Positions 1 through 8,232 are shown, numbered from the stretch's first letter. The stretch is DNA of 64,000 nt from RAM1 sp040376925 (GCA_040376925.1 JBEIPU010000003.1:1-64000), one strand, 5' to 3'. The notes: a model not told the origin generated them from the sequence alone. Program-made: numbers and translations.

Positions 1-717
1 ATCGTGTGGGCTCACCACATGTTCACCACCGGCATGCCGGTGACGGGCCAGCTGTTCTTCATGTACGCGACCATGCTGATCGCCGTGCCGACCGCTGTGA
101 AGATCTTCAACTGGATCGCCACCATGTGGCAAGGTTCCATGACGTTCGAGACCCCCATGCTGTTTGCGGTGGGCTTCATCTTCGTGTTCACCATGGGCGG
201 TTTCACCGGCCTGATCCTGGCGATGGCGCCGATCGACATCCAGCTGCAGGACACCTACTACGTGGTGGCCCACTTCCACTATGTGCTGGTGGCCGGCTCG
301 CTCTATGCGCTGTTTGCCGGCTACTACTACTGGGCGCCCAAGTGGACGGGCGTGATGTACAACGAAGCGCGCGGCAAGATCCACTTCTGGTGGTCGCTGA
401 TCGCGTTCAACATCACCTTCTTCCCGATGCACTTCCTGGGTCTGGCCGGCATGCCGCGCCGGTACGCCGACTACCCGATGCAGTTCGCCGACTTCAACGC
501 GATTGCCTCGGTCGGTGCGTTTGCCTTCGGCCTGGCGCAGGTTTACTTCTTCCTGTTCATCGTGGTGCCCACCATGCGTGGCAAGGGTGAGAAGGCCTCG
601 CAAAAGCCATGGGAAGCCGCTGAAGGCCTGGAATGGGAAGTGCCGTCTCCGGCCCCGTTCCACACCTTTGAAACGCCCCCGAAGCTGGATGCCACCGCCA
701 CCAAGGTGATCGGCTGA
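1..717 (+). CDS. ctaD: cytochrome c oxidase subunit I, C-terminal part (5' end outside window)
   Basis: Catalytic subunit of the aa3-type cytochrome c oxidase, an inner-membrane enzyme that reduces oxygen to water and pumps protons. The window opens inside the gene at the VWAHHMF motif, whose adjacent histidines are CuB ligands in this family. The AHFHYVL segment that follows carries the heme a3 and heme a histidines. Several hydrophobic helices and a short soluble tail come before the TGA at 715-717. The first part of the protein lies upstream. It heads the oxidase gene run continuing with a small assembly protein, ctaG and ctaE. Identity is very secure; only the start is missing. Confidence 0.97.
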   Translation: MVWAHHMFTTGMPVTGQLFFMYATMLIAVPTAVKIFNWIATMWQGSMTFETPMLFAVGFIFVFTMGGFTGLILAMAPIDIQLQDTYYVVAHFHYVLVAGSLYALFAGYYYWAPKWTGVMYNEARGKIHFWWSLIAFNITFFPMHFLGLAGMPRRYADYPMQFADFNAIASVGAFAFGLAQVYFFLFIVVPTMRGKGEKASQKPWEAAEGLEWEVPSPAPFHTFETPPKLDATATKVIG

Positions 718-722
718 ACACC

Positions 723-842
723 ATGGCCATGACGCCCGAACAGAAAAAGAGCAACCTGCGCACGGGGCTGATCCTGGCCTCGATCGCGGCCGTGTTCTTC
801 ATCGGCTTCATGGTCAAGATGCTTGTGCTGACGTCGCGCTGA
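723..842 (+). CDS. small single-helix cytochrome oxidase assembly protein (39 aa)
   Basis: A 39-residue protein starting MAMTPEQKKSN, with one membrane helix (about residues 14-36) and a short positively charged end. It sits 5 nt after ctaD and 13 nt before ctaG. Burkholderiales oxidase operons commonly carry a tiny membrane protein here, annotated as a cytochrome oxidase small assembly protein. Its role is inferred from position and size; there is no catalytic motif. It is too short for most ORF callers, but the position, hydrophobic profile and conserved location support it as real. A second in-frame ATG two codons downstream is an alternative start. Confidence 0.8.
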   Translation: MAMTPEQKKSNLRTGLILASIAAVFFIGFMVKMLVLTSR

Positions 843-855
843 ACCGGCCACCCTC

Positions 856-1503
856 ATGAGCATCCGCAGCGAAAACATCAAGATGGTGGGCAAGCTGGCC
901 GTCGTGACGGCCGGCATGTTTGCCTTCGGCTACGCGCTGGTTCCGCTTTACAAGGCCATCTGCGAGATGACCGGCATCAACATCCTGTCTCTGTCCGAGC
1001 GCCAGGTGCCAGGCAACGGCGTGGCGGGGCGAGACGTCAAGCTGCCCGCCAACACGCAGGTGGACACCAGCCGCACCATCACGGTGGAGTTCGACGCCAA
1101 CTCGCGCGGCCCCTGGGAGTTCAAGCCGGCGCAGCGTTCGGTGCAGGTGCACCCCGGCCAGCTCACAACGGTGATGTACGAATTCCAGAACGTACAAAAC
1201 CGGCGCATGGCCGCCCAGGCCATCCCCAGCTACGCGCCCAACCAGGCAGCGGCGCATTTCAACAAACTGGAATGCTTCTGCTTCAACCAGTACACCCTGG
1301 AAGCGGGGGAGAAAAAGCAATGGCCGGTGGCCTTTGTGATCGACCCCAAGCTGTCCAAGGACGTCACGACGATCACGCTCTCGTACACCTTTTTTGAGGT
1401 TGGAGGCAAAACGCCGCCGGCGCCGACGGCGGTGATCGCTGTGCCACCGCCGGCGCCGACGGCTGACGCTTCAACCGTACTGAAAACCGGGGTGGGCTCA
1501 TGA
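856..1503 (+). CDS. ctaG: cytochrome c oxidase assembly protein CtaG/Cox11
   Basis: Copper chaperone that delivers Cu to the CuB site of subunit I. It is a 215-residue, membrane-anchored periplasmic protein. An N-terminal helix (about 13-33) anchors it, and the copper-binding ECFCFNQ motif is near residue 140, followed by the conserved FVIDP. After the usual Cox11 end there is an extra tail of about 25 residues with two PPAPTA units encoded by a 17-bp direct repeat (1414-1430 and 1447-1463). Its stop overlaps the next start (ATGA at 1500). Function is well established for the family; the tail has no known role. Confidence 0.95.
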   Translation: MSIRSENIKMVGKLAVVTAGMFAFGYALVPLYKAICEMTGINILSLSERQVPGNGVAGRDVKLPANTQVDTSRTITVEFDANSRGPWEFKPAQRSVQVHPGQLTTVMYEFQNVQNRRMAAQAIPSYAPNQAAAHFNKLECFCFNQYTLEAGEKKQWPVAFVIDPKLSKDVTTITLSYTFFEVGGKTPPAPTAVIAVPPPAPTADASTVLKTGVGS

Positions 1504-1706
1504 ACGCACCCGTTCAACAAGCCAGGCCTTCGTTCCTGCGCACGGTCAAGACCGTGGCATGGTCGTTCATCGGCATCCGCAAGAACAGCGAATACAAGCA
1601 GGACCTGGCACAGGCCAACCCCCTTCACATCATTGCCGTGGGCATTGGCGCCGCGGTGCTGTTCGTGGCGGGGCTGATCCTGCTGGTCAACTGGGTGGTC
1701 AAGTGA
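1500..1706 (+). CDS. DUF2970 small membrane protein in the oxidase operon
   Basis: A 68-residue protein with a basic N-terminal half (RPSFLRTVKTVAWSFIGIRK) and one C-terminal transmembrane helix (about 45-66). It matches my recollection of the DUF2970 family, found beside cytochrome oxidase genes in beta- and gammaproteobacteria. Its start overlaps the ctaG stop by 4 nt, so translation is probably coupled. The biochemical role is unknown; location suggests help with assembly or stability of the oxidase. Confidence 0.82.
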   Translation: MNAPVQQARPSFLRTVKTVAWSFIGIRKNSEYKQDLAQANPLHIIAVGIGAAVLFVAGLILLVNWVVK

Positions 1707-1766
1707 CCCCCCGCGCTACGAGCAACAAGACAAGAAACCAAGAATCCGAGAGAGTCAGGAGCTGAA

Positions 1767-2648
1767 ATGAGTTCAACCGCACACGGCACCACCCCCTACT
1801 ACTACGTGCCCCAACCCTCGCGCCACCCCGTGATGGCTGCCATCGGGCTGTTCTTTGTGATTCTGGGCGCCGGCCAGTGGATCAACGGCCACGGCTGGGG
1901 CATGTACTCGCTGTTCTTCGGCCTGGCATGGTGGCTGTTCGTGCTGTACCAGTGGTTTGGCCAGGCGGTCGGCGAGAGCGAAGGCGGCCAGTACGGCTAC
2001 AAGGTGGACCTGTCGTTCCGCTGGAGCATGAGCTGGTTCATCTTCTCGGAAGTCATGTTCTTCGGCGCCTTTTTCACCGCGCTGTGGTGGGCGCGCGCGC
2101 ATTCCGTGCCCGCGCTGGGCAGCCTGGAAAACGCCCTGCTGTGGCCCGACTTCAAGGCCGTGTGGCCCAGCGTCGTCGCCGGCGCCACGGCCTCGCCGGC
2201 CGGCATCGTCGAGCCCTTCCAGACCATGGGTCCGTTCTGGCTGCCCACGATCAACACCGCGCTGCTGCTGACCTCGGGCGTGACGCTGACCATCGCCCAC
2301 CACGCCCTGCGTGAGAACCAGCGCGGCAAGACCATCGCCTTCATGTGGATCACCGTACTGCTGGGCGTGACCTTCCTGGGCGTGCAGGGCTATGAATACT
2401 TCCATGCCTACACCGACCTGAACCTCAAGCTGTCCTCGGGCATCTTTGGCTCCACCTTCTTCATGCTCACCGGCTTCCACGGCTTTCACGTGTTCGTCGG
2501 CATGCTGATGCTGCTGTTCATCACGCTGCGCCTGCAAAAGGGCCACTTCACCGCCGACAGGCATTTCGGCTTTGAAGGCGCTGCCTGGTACTGGCACTTC
2601 GTTGACGTGGTCTGGCTGGGCCTGTATGTGCTGGTCTACTGGATGTAA
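1767..2648 (+). CDS. ctaE: cytochrome c oxidase subunit III
   Basis: Third core subunit of the aa3 oxidase, an integral membrane protein that stabilises the active site and proton uptake. The 293-residue sequence has seven predicted helices and family signatures such as the WWAR stretch after the SEVMFF segment, the FHGFHVFVG histidine-rich helix and a WYWHFVDVVW end. A spacing of 60 nt with a GGAG-type ribosome site (AGTCAGGAGCTGAA) separates it from the DUF2970 gene. A strong hairpin terminator follows directly. The length is typical of bacterial subunit III. Confidence 0.97.
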   Translation: MSSTAHGTTPYYYVPQPSRHPVMAAIGLFFVILGAGQWINGHGWGMYSLFFGLAWWLFVLYQWFGQAVGESEGGQYGYKVDLSFRWSMSWFIFSEVMFFGAFFTALWWARAHSVPALGSLENALLWPDFKAVWPSVVAGATASPAGIVEPFQTMGPFWLPTINTALLLTSGVTLTIAHHALRENQRGKTIAFMWITVLLGVTFLGVQGYEYFHAYTDLNLKLSSGIFGSTFFMLTGFHGFHVFVGMLMLLFITLRLQKGHFTADRHFGFEGAAWYWHFVDVVWLGLYVLVYWM

Positions 2649-2662
2649 GCGCCGCACCCATG

Positions 2663-2689
2663 AAAAAAGCGCCGCGAGGCGCTTTTTTT
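2663..2689. terminator. bidirectional rho-independent terminator after ctaE
   Basis: An 11-bp stem, AAAAAAGCGCC (2663-2673), loop GCGA, GGCGCTTTTTT (2678-2688). A-runs and T-runs on both flanks let it work for ctaE on the plus strand and for the convergent DUF2909 gene on the minus strand. Confidence 0.9.
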
Positions 2690-2708
2690 GTTGGGGCCAA
2701 CGGCCGGC

Positions 2709-2930
2709 CTACTTGCCGGCAGGCAGCCCCGTGGGCTGGATATAGCCCAGCTTCCATGCAACCAGGATGCAGATGAACAGCAATATGGAAAAGCCCACAC
2801 GCAACGCCAGCGCGCGCGCCATGTTGCTGGTCTTGGCCTTGCCGTTGGTGCCGTCTTTCATCATGAAATACAACGCCGTGCCCAGGCTGCCCAGGATGGC
2901 GACGAATGCGAGCGCAACCAGATATGTCAT
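2709..2930 (-). CDS. DUF2909 twin-transmembrane protein
   Basis: A 73-residue protein with two membrane helices (about 3-24 and 43-63) joined by a short polar loop, MMKDGTNGKAKTSN. The arrangement matches the DUF2909 twin-transmembrane family found with SURF1 in proteobacterial oxidase clusters. It is divergent from surf1, with 15 nt between the start codons, and convergent with ctaE across the shared terminator. No function is established; an accessory role in oxidase assembly is inferred from conserved position. Confidence 0.8.
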   Translation of the reverse strand: MTYLVALAFVAILGSLGTALYFMMKDGTNGKAKTSNMARALALRVGFSILLFICILVAWKLGYIQPTGLPAGK

Positions 2931-2945
2931 GGGGGGGATTATCCC

Positions 2946-3683
2946 GTGAGTGCCGTTCGCTGGCGTTTCTGGCTGATGACTGCAGCCACGGCCGCGGCCA
3001 TGGCGGCCACGGCTTCATTGGGCTTGTGGCAGCTGTCGCGCGCCAGCCAGAAAGAGGCCCTGCAGGCAGCCACCGACGCCATGAAGTCGCGCTCGCCCCT
3101 GGGCAATGCGCAGGTAGCCGCCATCGACAACGCGGCCGGCCAGCTGCCCCGGCCGGTGCAGCTGCAGGGGCGCTGGCTCGCCCAGCACAGCGTGTACCTG
3201 GACAACCGGCAGATGAACGGCAAGCCTGGCTTTTACCTGCTGACGCCGCTGGTGCTGGACGGCAGCGGCGCGGTGCTCATGGTCCAGCGCGGCTGGGTGC
3301 AGCGCAATTTTGTGGACCGCGAGCGGCTGCCGGCGGTTGAAACACCGCAGGGTGCGGTGCAGCTGCAGGGGCGCATTGCGCCGGCGCCGTCGCGGCTGTA
3401 TGAATTCAACGGTGCCGGGAGCGCCACGGGGTCTTCCGGCATCCGGCAAAATCTGGATCTGGCCGCGTATGGTGCCGAAACCCGCCTGATGCTGCTGCCC
3501 TTCACCGTGGTGCAGACCGGCGAGGCATCGCAAGGCCTGCTGCGCGACTGGCCCGAGCCGGCGGCCGGCACCGGCAAGCACTACGGTTACGCATTTCAAT
3601 GGTTTGGTCTGAGCGGCCTCTTGGGCGTCCTTTATGTCTGGTTCCAATTCATTGCCCCCCGGCGCAAAACCCGCAGCGCGTGA
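2946..3683 (+). CDS. SURF1-family cytochrome oxidase assembly protein
   Basis: SURF1 proteins assist heme a insertion into subunit I. The 245-residue product has the classic form: an N-terminal helix (about 8-27), a periplasmic domain, and a C-terminal helix starting YGYAFQWFGL. Family signatures include GLWQLSRA near the start, LDNRQMNGKPGFYLLTPL and VQRGWVQRN. The start chosen is GTG at 2946, since an upstream in-frame ATG would run back through the divergent DUF2909 gene. The end overlaps the next gene by 50 nt. Confidence 0.92.
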   Translation: MSAVRWRFWLMTAATAAAMAATASLGLWQLSRASQKEALQAATDAMKSRSPLGNAQVAAIDNAAGQLPRPVQLQGRWLAQHSVYLDNRQMNGKPGFYLLTPLVLDGSGAVLMVQRGWVQRNFVDRERLPAVETPQGAVQLQGRIAPAPSRLYEFNGAGSATGSSGIRQNLDLAAYGAETRLMLLPFTVVQTGEASQGLLRDWPEPAAGTGKHYGYAFQWFGLSGLLGVLYVWFQFIAPRRKTRSA

Positions 3684-4365
3684 CGAGCCGCTGGGGCTGA
3701 CCGTGCATTCGCTGCCCGCGCCGCAGGAGGCGATCGCAGCCGATGCGCGGCGCACGGCCACGGGCCGCTGGAAGATGATCGCCGTGCTGCTGGTGTGCGC
3801 TGCGCCGGTCATTGCGTCGTACTTCACCTACTATGTGGTGCGCCCCGAGGGCCGGCGCAACTATGGCGAGCTGATCGACCCGCAGCGCCCGGCCCCTGCA
3901 CTTGCCACCACCGCGCTGGACGGTGCGCAGTCCACGCTGCCCCAGCTCAAGGGTCAGTGGCTGCTGGTCAGCGTTGCTGGCGGCGCCTGTGACGTCACCT
4001 GCGAGAAGCACCTGTACCTGCAGCGCCAGCTGCGCGAAGGCCTGGGCAAGAACAAGGACCGGCTCGACTGGGTCTGGCTGGTGCCCGATACGGCCCCCGT
4101 CAAGCCTGAACTGCTGCCCGCCATCCAGCAGGCCACTGTGCTGCGTGTGGACGCTGCCGGTCTGGCGCAGTGGCTGGCGCCGGCCGCCGGGCGCGAGCTT
4201 CGCGACCACCTGTACGTGGTGGACCCGATGGGCAACTGGATGCTGCGCTTCCCGGCGGTGAACCTGGACGCCTCAGTGGATACGGCGTCGGCCGCAAAAA
4301 TCAAGCGCGACCTGGAGCGGCTGATGCGTGCCTCGGCGTCGTGGGACAAGGCAGGCCGGCCCTGA
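3634..4365 (+). CDS. membrane-anchored SCO/thioredoxin-like protein of the oxidase cluster
   Basis: A 243-residue protein with a cytoplasmic N-terminus of about 45 residues, one helix (about 47-66) and a periplasmic domain resembling SCO/thioredoxin-fold proteins. It carries CDVTC (CxxxC), as in SCO copper-binding sites. The distal histidine typical of SCO is not obvious. This gene is regularly found between surf1 and ctaA in Burkholderiales. It overlaps surf1 by 50 nt and its TGA shares bases with the ctaA start (TGATG). Likely role: copper or disulfide chemistry during oxidase assembly, inferred from fold and position. The start could be further downstream. Confidence 0.75.
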   Translation: MSGSNSLPPGAKPAARDEPLGLTVHSLPAPQEAIAADARRTATGRWKMIAVLLVCAAPVIASYFTYYVVRPEGRRNYGELIDPQRPAPALATTALDGAQSTLPQLKGQWLLVSVAGGACDVTCEKHLYLQRQLREGLGKNKDRLDWVWLVPDTAPVKPELLPAIQQATVLRVDAAGLAQWLAPAAGRELRDHLYVVDPMGNWMLRFPAVNLDASVDTASAAKIKRDLERLMRASASWDKAGRP

Positions 4366-5528
4366 TGGATACCCAGCCGCTGTACGACCTGGCGCCCGCC
4401 GCCCGGCTCATGCTCATGGGCGTCGTGATCGCGCTCGGCCCGCTGGCCTGGGTGTGGCTTCGCAACCGCGACGCCGGGCCCGCGCGGCGCCTGCGCACGC
4501 TCACGTTGCTCACGCTGTTCCTCACATTCGACCTGGTGCTGTTTGGCGCGTTTACCCGCCTGACCGATTCGGGCCTGGGCTGCCCCGACTGGCCGGGCTG
4601 CTACGGCAACGCCAGCCCGGTGGGCGCGCGCGCGGAAATTACTGCGGCCCAGACGGCCATGCCTACCGGCCCGGTGACCCACAGCAAGGCCTGGATCGAG
4701 ATGATTCACCGCTACCTGGCAACCGGCGTGGGGGTGCTGATCCTCACTCTGGCCGTTACCACCTGGCTGCAGCGCAAGCGCAACCAGGGCGGCGTGCCCG
4801 TGAGTCCTTGGTGGCCGACCGTCACGCTGGTGTGGGTGTGCATCCAGGGTGCGTTCGGCGCGCTGACGGTGACCATGAAGCTCTTTCCCGCCATCGTCAC
4901 GCTGCACCTGATGGGTGGCCTGGCGCTGCTGGCGCTGCTGTGCGTGCAGGCGGTGCGCTACGCGCAGGCCTGGCATGAAACCACGCCTGTGCCGCTGTCG
5001 GCCAGCACGCGCTGGCTGCTGATCGCCACCTTTGTGGCCGTCTGGATGCAGGTGGCGCTGGGCGGCTGGGTCAGCACCAACTACGCGGTGCTCGCCTGCA
5101 ATGAGTTCCCCCAGTGCCAGAACAGCTGGTGGCCCTACATGGAGTTCCGTGAAGGCTTCACGCTGTGGCGTGAGCTGGGCAAGACGGCTGCGGGCGAGCA
5201 CATTGGTTTTGGCGCGCTCACGGCCATCCATTACACCCACCGGCTGGCGGCTTATGGCGTATTTGCGCTGCTGGGCCTGCTGGCCTGGCGGCTGCGCCAT
5301 GTGCATGCGCTGCGCACGCAGGCACGCTGGATCGCCGGGCTGGCGCTGTGGCAGTTTGTCACCGGCCTGTCCAATGTGGTGCTGGACTGGCCGCTGGTGG
5401 CCGCCGTGTCGCACACCGGCGGCGCAGCGGCGCTGGTGGTGGTGCTGACCTGGGCGCTGTGCGAAAGCCGTTTTGCAGCGGATACTGTCAGCGCCTCCAA
5501 CCTCAACGCATCGAGCCTGTCGGCATGA
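4365..5528 (+). CDS. ctaA: heme A synthase (COX15/CtaA family)
   Basis: Converts heme O to heme A by oxidising the C8 methyl group; an eight-helix inner-membrane protein. The 387-residue sequence shows the COX15 signatures: GLGCPDWPGCYG after helix 2, EMIHRYLATGVG with a heme-ligand histidine, and THRLAAYG in the second half. Start ATG at 4365 overlaps the upstream stop (TGATG). An upstream extension in the same frame was rejected because it would run through the previous gene. The stop overlaps the ctaB start. Confidence 0.94.
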   Translation: MDTQPLYDLAPAARLMLMGVVIALGPLAWVWLRNRDAGPARRLRTLTLLTLFLTFDLVLFGAFTRLTDSGLGCPDWPGCYGNASPVGARAEITAAQTAMPTGPVTHSKAWIEMIHRYLATGVGVLILTLAVTTWLQRKRNQGGVPVSPWWPTVTLVWVCIQGAFGALTVTMKLFPAIVTLHLMGGLALLALLCVQAVRYAQAWHETTPVPLSASTRWLLIATFVAVWMQVALGGWVSTNYAVLACNEFPQCQNSWWPYMEFREGFTLWRELGKTAAGEHIGFGALTAIHYTHRLAAYGVFALLGLLAWRLRHVHALRTQARWIAGLALWQFVTGLSNVVLDWPLVAAVSHTGGAAALVVVLTWALCESRFAADTVSASNLNASSLSA

Positions 5529-6427
5529 GCAGCACCGCAACCCAGACCCTCCAGCCGCCCTCGCGCATCCGGCAGTTCAACGCGCTGACCAAGCCGCGCG
5601 TGATCCAGCTCATCGTGTTTTGCGCGCTCATCGGCATGGTGCTGGCTGTGCCGGGTGCGCCGTCGTGGGCGCAAGTCCGGCTGGCTGCCATCGCCTGCCT
5701 GGGCATCTGGCTGGTGGCCGGTGCCGCCGCCGCCTTCAACTGCATTGTTGAAAAGGGCATCGACGCCAAGATGAAGCGCACCTCCTGGCGCCCCACGGCC
5801 AAGGGCGAACTGAGCGACTGGCAGACCCTGCTGTTCTCGGCCGTGCTGTGCGCCGTCGGCTCATGGCTGCTGTACGTCTGGGTCAACCCGCTGACCATGT
5901 GGCTCACGTTTGCCACCTTTGTCGGCTACGCGGTGATCTACACCGTGATCCTCAAGCCGCTCACGCCGCAGAACATCGTGATCGGCGGTGCGTCGGGCGC
6001 CATGCCGCCGGTGCTGGGCTGGGCCGCCATGACGGGTGACGTGGGGCCCGAGGCGCTGATTCTGTTCCTCATCATCTTTTTGTGGACCCCGCCGCACTTC
6101 TGGGCGCTGGCACTGTACCGGGTGGAGGACTACCGCAAGTCGGGCCTGCCCATGCTGCCTGTCACGCACGGCAACGAGTTCACGCGGCTGCAGGTGTTCC
6201 TGTACACGCTGGTGCTGTTTGCCGCCTGCCTGATGCCGTTTGCCTATGGCATGAGCAGCTGGCTGTACCTGGTGGCGGCGATCGGGTTGAGCGTGGGCTT
6301 TACCTGGCATGCCTTCCTGTTGTGGCGCAACTATTCGGATGCGCTGGCGCGCCGCACCTTCCGTTTTTCACTGATCCATTTGAGCGCGCTGTTTGCAGCC
6401 CTTCTGGTGGACCACTACCTACTATGA
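5525..6427 (+). CDS. ctaB: protoheme IX farnesyltransferase (heme O synthase)
   Basis: Transfers a farnesyl group to heme b to make heme O, the step before CtaA. The 300-residue polytopic UbiA-superfamily protein begins its core with ALTKPRVIQL. It carries the prenyl-diphosphate-binding motif as DAKMKRTSWRP and the second aspartate-rich loop RVEDYRKSGLPMLP. The start overlaps ctaA (ATGA at 5525) and the stop overlaps sco (ATGA at 6424). Together ctaA and ctaB supply heme A to the oxidase encoded upstream. Confidence 0.96.
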   Translation: MSSTATQTLQPPSRIRQFNALTKPRVIQLIVFCALIGMVLAVPGAPSWAQVRLAAIACLGIWLVAGAAAAFNCIVEKGIDAKMKRTSWRPTAKGELSDWQTLLFSAVLCAVGSWLLYVWVNPLTMWLTFATFVGYAVIYTVILKPLTPQNIVIGGASGAMPPVLGWAAMTGDVGPEALILFLIIFLWTPPHFWALALYRVEDYRKSGLPMLPVTHGNEFTRLQVFLYTLVLFAACLMPFAYGMSSWLYLVAAIGLSVGFTWHAFLLWRNYSDALARRTFRFSLIHLSALFAALLVDHYLL

Positions 6428-7086
6428 CCCACCCCCGAAACGCCTTCGGCGTCTCCCCCTCAAGGGGGCGCCCCCAGCGGCCCGGCAAAGCCGGTTCCGC
6501 GGCGGCCCTGGAACGCCGCGCATTCCTGCTGGCTTCCTTGGCCTTTCTCTCCGCCTGCTCACCCGACAAGCCGCAATTCCGCGCAATCGACATCACGGGC
6601 GCCGAGTACGCACGCGATTTCAATCTGACCGACCACAACGGCCAGCCGCGCAGCATCAAGGACTTTGCGGGCAAGGTGGTGGTGGTGTTCTTTGGCTTCA
6701 CGCAATGCCCTGATGTGTGCCCCACGGCGCTGGCTGAGCTGGCCGAGGTCAAGCGAACGCTGGGCAAGGACGGCGACAAGCTGCAGGGCATCTTCGTTAC
6801 GGTAGATCCTGAGCGCGACACGCCCGAGGTGCTCAAGGGCTACATGGCCAACTTCGACCCCAGCTTTGTGGCGCTGCGCGGCACGCCCGAGCAGCTGGCC
6901 GCCATGGCCAAGGATTACAAGGTGTACTACAAGAAAGTGGACGGCAAGACGCCCACCAGCTACACCATGGACCATTCCGCGGGCAGCTTCGTGTACGACA
7001 CGCAGGGCCGCATCCGCCTGTACACGCGCTATGGCAGCGGTGCGCAGGCGCTGGCGGACGATATCCGCTTGTTGCTCAAGTCTTAA
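6424..7086 (+). CDS. SCO1/SenC-type copper chaperone lipoprotein
   Basis: SCO proteins deliver copper to the CuA site of oxidase subunit II. The 220-residue product has a lipobox (LSAC, Cys45), a thioredoxin fold, the copper-binding CPDVC (Cys95 and Cys99) and the conserved distal histidine in YTMDHSAGS. The first 30 residues are odd: they are translated from a three-hairpin repeat (6441-6494). The only in-frame ATG or GTG before the signal peptide is the ATG at 6424, which overlaps the ctaB stop. The signal sequence proper appears to begin at LERRAFLLASLAFLSAC. The chaperone call is firm; the exact N-terminus is uncertain. Confidence 0.9.
   Translation: MTHPRNAFGVSPSRGRPQRPGKAGSAAALERRAFLLASLAFLSACSPDKPQFRAIDITGAEYARDFNLTDHNGQPRSIKDFAGKVVVVFFGFTQCPDVCPTALAELAEVKRTLGKDGDKLQGIFVTVDPERDTPEVLKGYMANFDPSFVALRGTPEQLAAMAKDYKVYYKKVDGKTPTSYTMDHSAGSFVYDTQGRIRLYTRYGSGAQALADDIRLLLKS
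6441..6494. repeat. REP-like triple hairpin inside the sco 5' coding end
   Basis: Three consecutive inverted repeats: CGCC-TTC-GGCG (6441-6451), CCCCC-TCAA-GGGGG (6455-6468) and CCGGC-AAA-GCCGG (6482-6494). The composition closely resembles dispersed intergenic palindromes I recall from Comamonadaceae genomes. Here it lies within codons 7-24 of sco. No second copy was noticed in this window. Confidence 0.6.
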
Positions 7087-7108
7087 GAAAGGCCCCGAGG
7101 GGCCTTTC
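7087..7108. terminator. hairpin terminator between sco and the Bug-type gene
   Basis: Stem GAAAGGCCCC, loop GA, GGGGCCTTTC, immediately after the sco stop and 20 nt from the convergent gene's stop. T-runs are only three bases long on each side, so efficiency is uncertain. Confidence 0.65.
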
Positions 7109-7128
7109 CTGCAGGGACAGATTCCTGA

Positions 7129-8142
7129 TCACTGCGCCTTGATGCCGCGCATGGCGATCACACCGCCCAGCAGGTTGGTGTCGGCCTTGATGCGGTTGGC
7201 CAGCCCCTCGGCCGACGTACCCGCGACCTGCCAGCCCTGCTGGAAGAGCTTCTGACGCACATCCGGCGAACGGGAAATCTCACTGATCAGAGAAGACAGC
7301 TTGGCAACAATCGGCTTGGGCAGCGACACCGGGCCGGCGGCGGCCGTCCAGATCTCCAGCTGGAAGCCGCGCACGCCGCCTTCGTCCAGGCTCGGGTATT
7401 CGGGCACCAGCGGGCTGCGGCTGACGGACGTGACGCCCACCGCCTTGAGCTTGCCCGCGCGGATCTGCGCAGCCGCCAGGCCCGGGGGCAGCAGCGACAG
7501 ATGGATCTGCCCGCCGATCATTGCGTTGATCACCTGCGGATTGCCGGGGTAGGGCACGTGTACCGGGTTGATGTTGGTCTTGGTCTTGAGCAGTTCCATG
7601 CCGATGTGGCCCACGGTGCCCACGCCGGGCGTGCCGTAGCTCCATTTGTCACCGGCATTGCGCGCGGCCAGGAAAAACTCCTGCGCGTTGTTGAATGTGG
7701 CGCTGGCCGGGGCCGTGAGCATCAGCGGCGCGGTACCGATCAGGCTGATGGGTGCCAGGTCTTTCAGCGGGTCAAACGGCGTGGCCGGGTTGAGCATCTT
7801 GGCGATGGTCATGTTGCCGTTGATCATCACGCCGATGGTGTGGTCGTCGGTGGCCTTGGCCACCGCATCGGCGGCAATGTTGCCGCCCGCGCCCACGCGG
7901 TTTTCCACCACCACGGGCTGGCCCAGCGCCTTGGACAGCGGCTCGGCAATGGTACGGGCCACCAGGTCGGGCGTGGAGCCGCCCGGAAAGCCCACCAGGA
8001 TGCGCACGGGCTTGGTTGGCCAGTTCAGCGGCGCAGCGGCGGCGGCCTTGGCGGGCTTGGCGGCGGTTTGCGCCACGGCGCCGCCACAGGCCAGGGCGAC
8101 AGCGGCCAGCAAGGCAGCGCGACGGGGGAATTGCTTGATCAT
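7129..8142 (-). CDS. Bug-family (tripartite tricarboxylate transporter) periplasmic binding protein
   Basis: Extracytoplasmic solute receptor of the TctC/Bug family, greatly expanded in Burkholderiales. The 337-residue protein has a signal peptide (MIKQFPRRAALLAAVALACGG) and the family hallmarks WPTKPVRILVGFPGGSTPD and the VVENRVGAGGNI loop. No tctA or tctB membrane genes lie nearby, so it is an orphan receptor, which is common in this order. Start ATG at 8142 fits the signal peptide; an upstream in-frame start adds 25 residues that do not look like coding sequence. The ligand cannot be predicted. Confidence 0.9.
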   Translation of the reverse strand: MIKQFPRRAALLAAVALACGGAVAQTAAKPAKAAAAAPLNWPTKPVRILVGFPGGSTPDLVARTIAEPLSKALGQPVVVENRVGAGGNIAADAVAKATDDHTIGVMINGNMTIAKMLNPATPFDPLKDLAPISLIGTAPLMLTAPASATFNNAQEFFLAARNAGDKWSYGTPGVGTVGHIGMELLKTKTNINPVHVPYPGNPQVINAMIGGQIHLSLLPPGLAAAQIRAGKLKAVGVTSVSRSPLVPEYPSLDEGGVRGFQLEIWTAAAGPVSLPKPIVAKLSSLISEISRSPDVRQKLFQQGWQVAGTSAEGLANRIKADTNLLGGVIAMRGIKAQ

Positions 8143-8232
8143 GGATCGGGTCCTTAAGACGTTGGGGAAACAGGTGTCGGGAAATGGAAATCCGAGGGCA
8201 GCAATGCTACAGGGCATCGGCCTGCCCCGGGC

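Noticed and set aside
1773..2657. 294-residue open frame antisense to ctaE
   Set aside because: Low-complexity His/Gln/Arg-rich translation exactly opposite a well-conserved gene; typical of GC-rich antisense frames.
3954..5540. 528-residue minus-strand open frame opposite the SCO-like and ctaA genes
   Set aside because: Composition is characteristic of an antisense shadow and no domain is recognisable, while the plus strand encodes ctaA.
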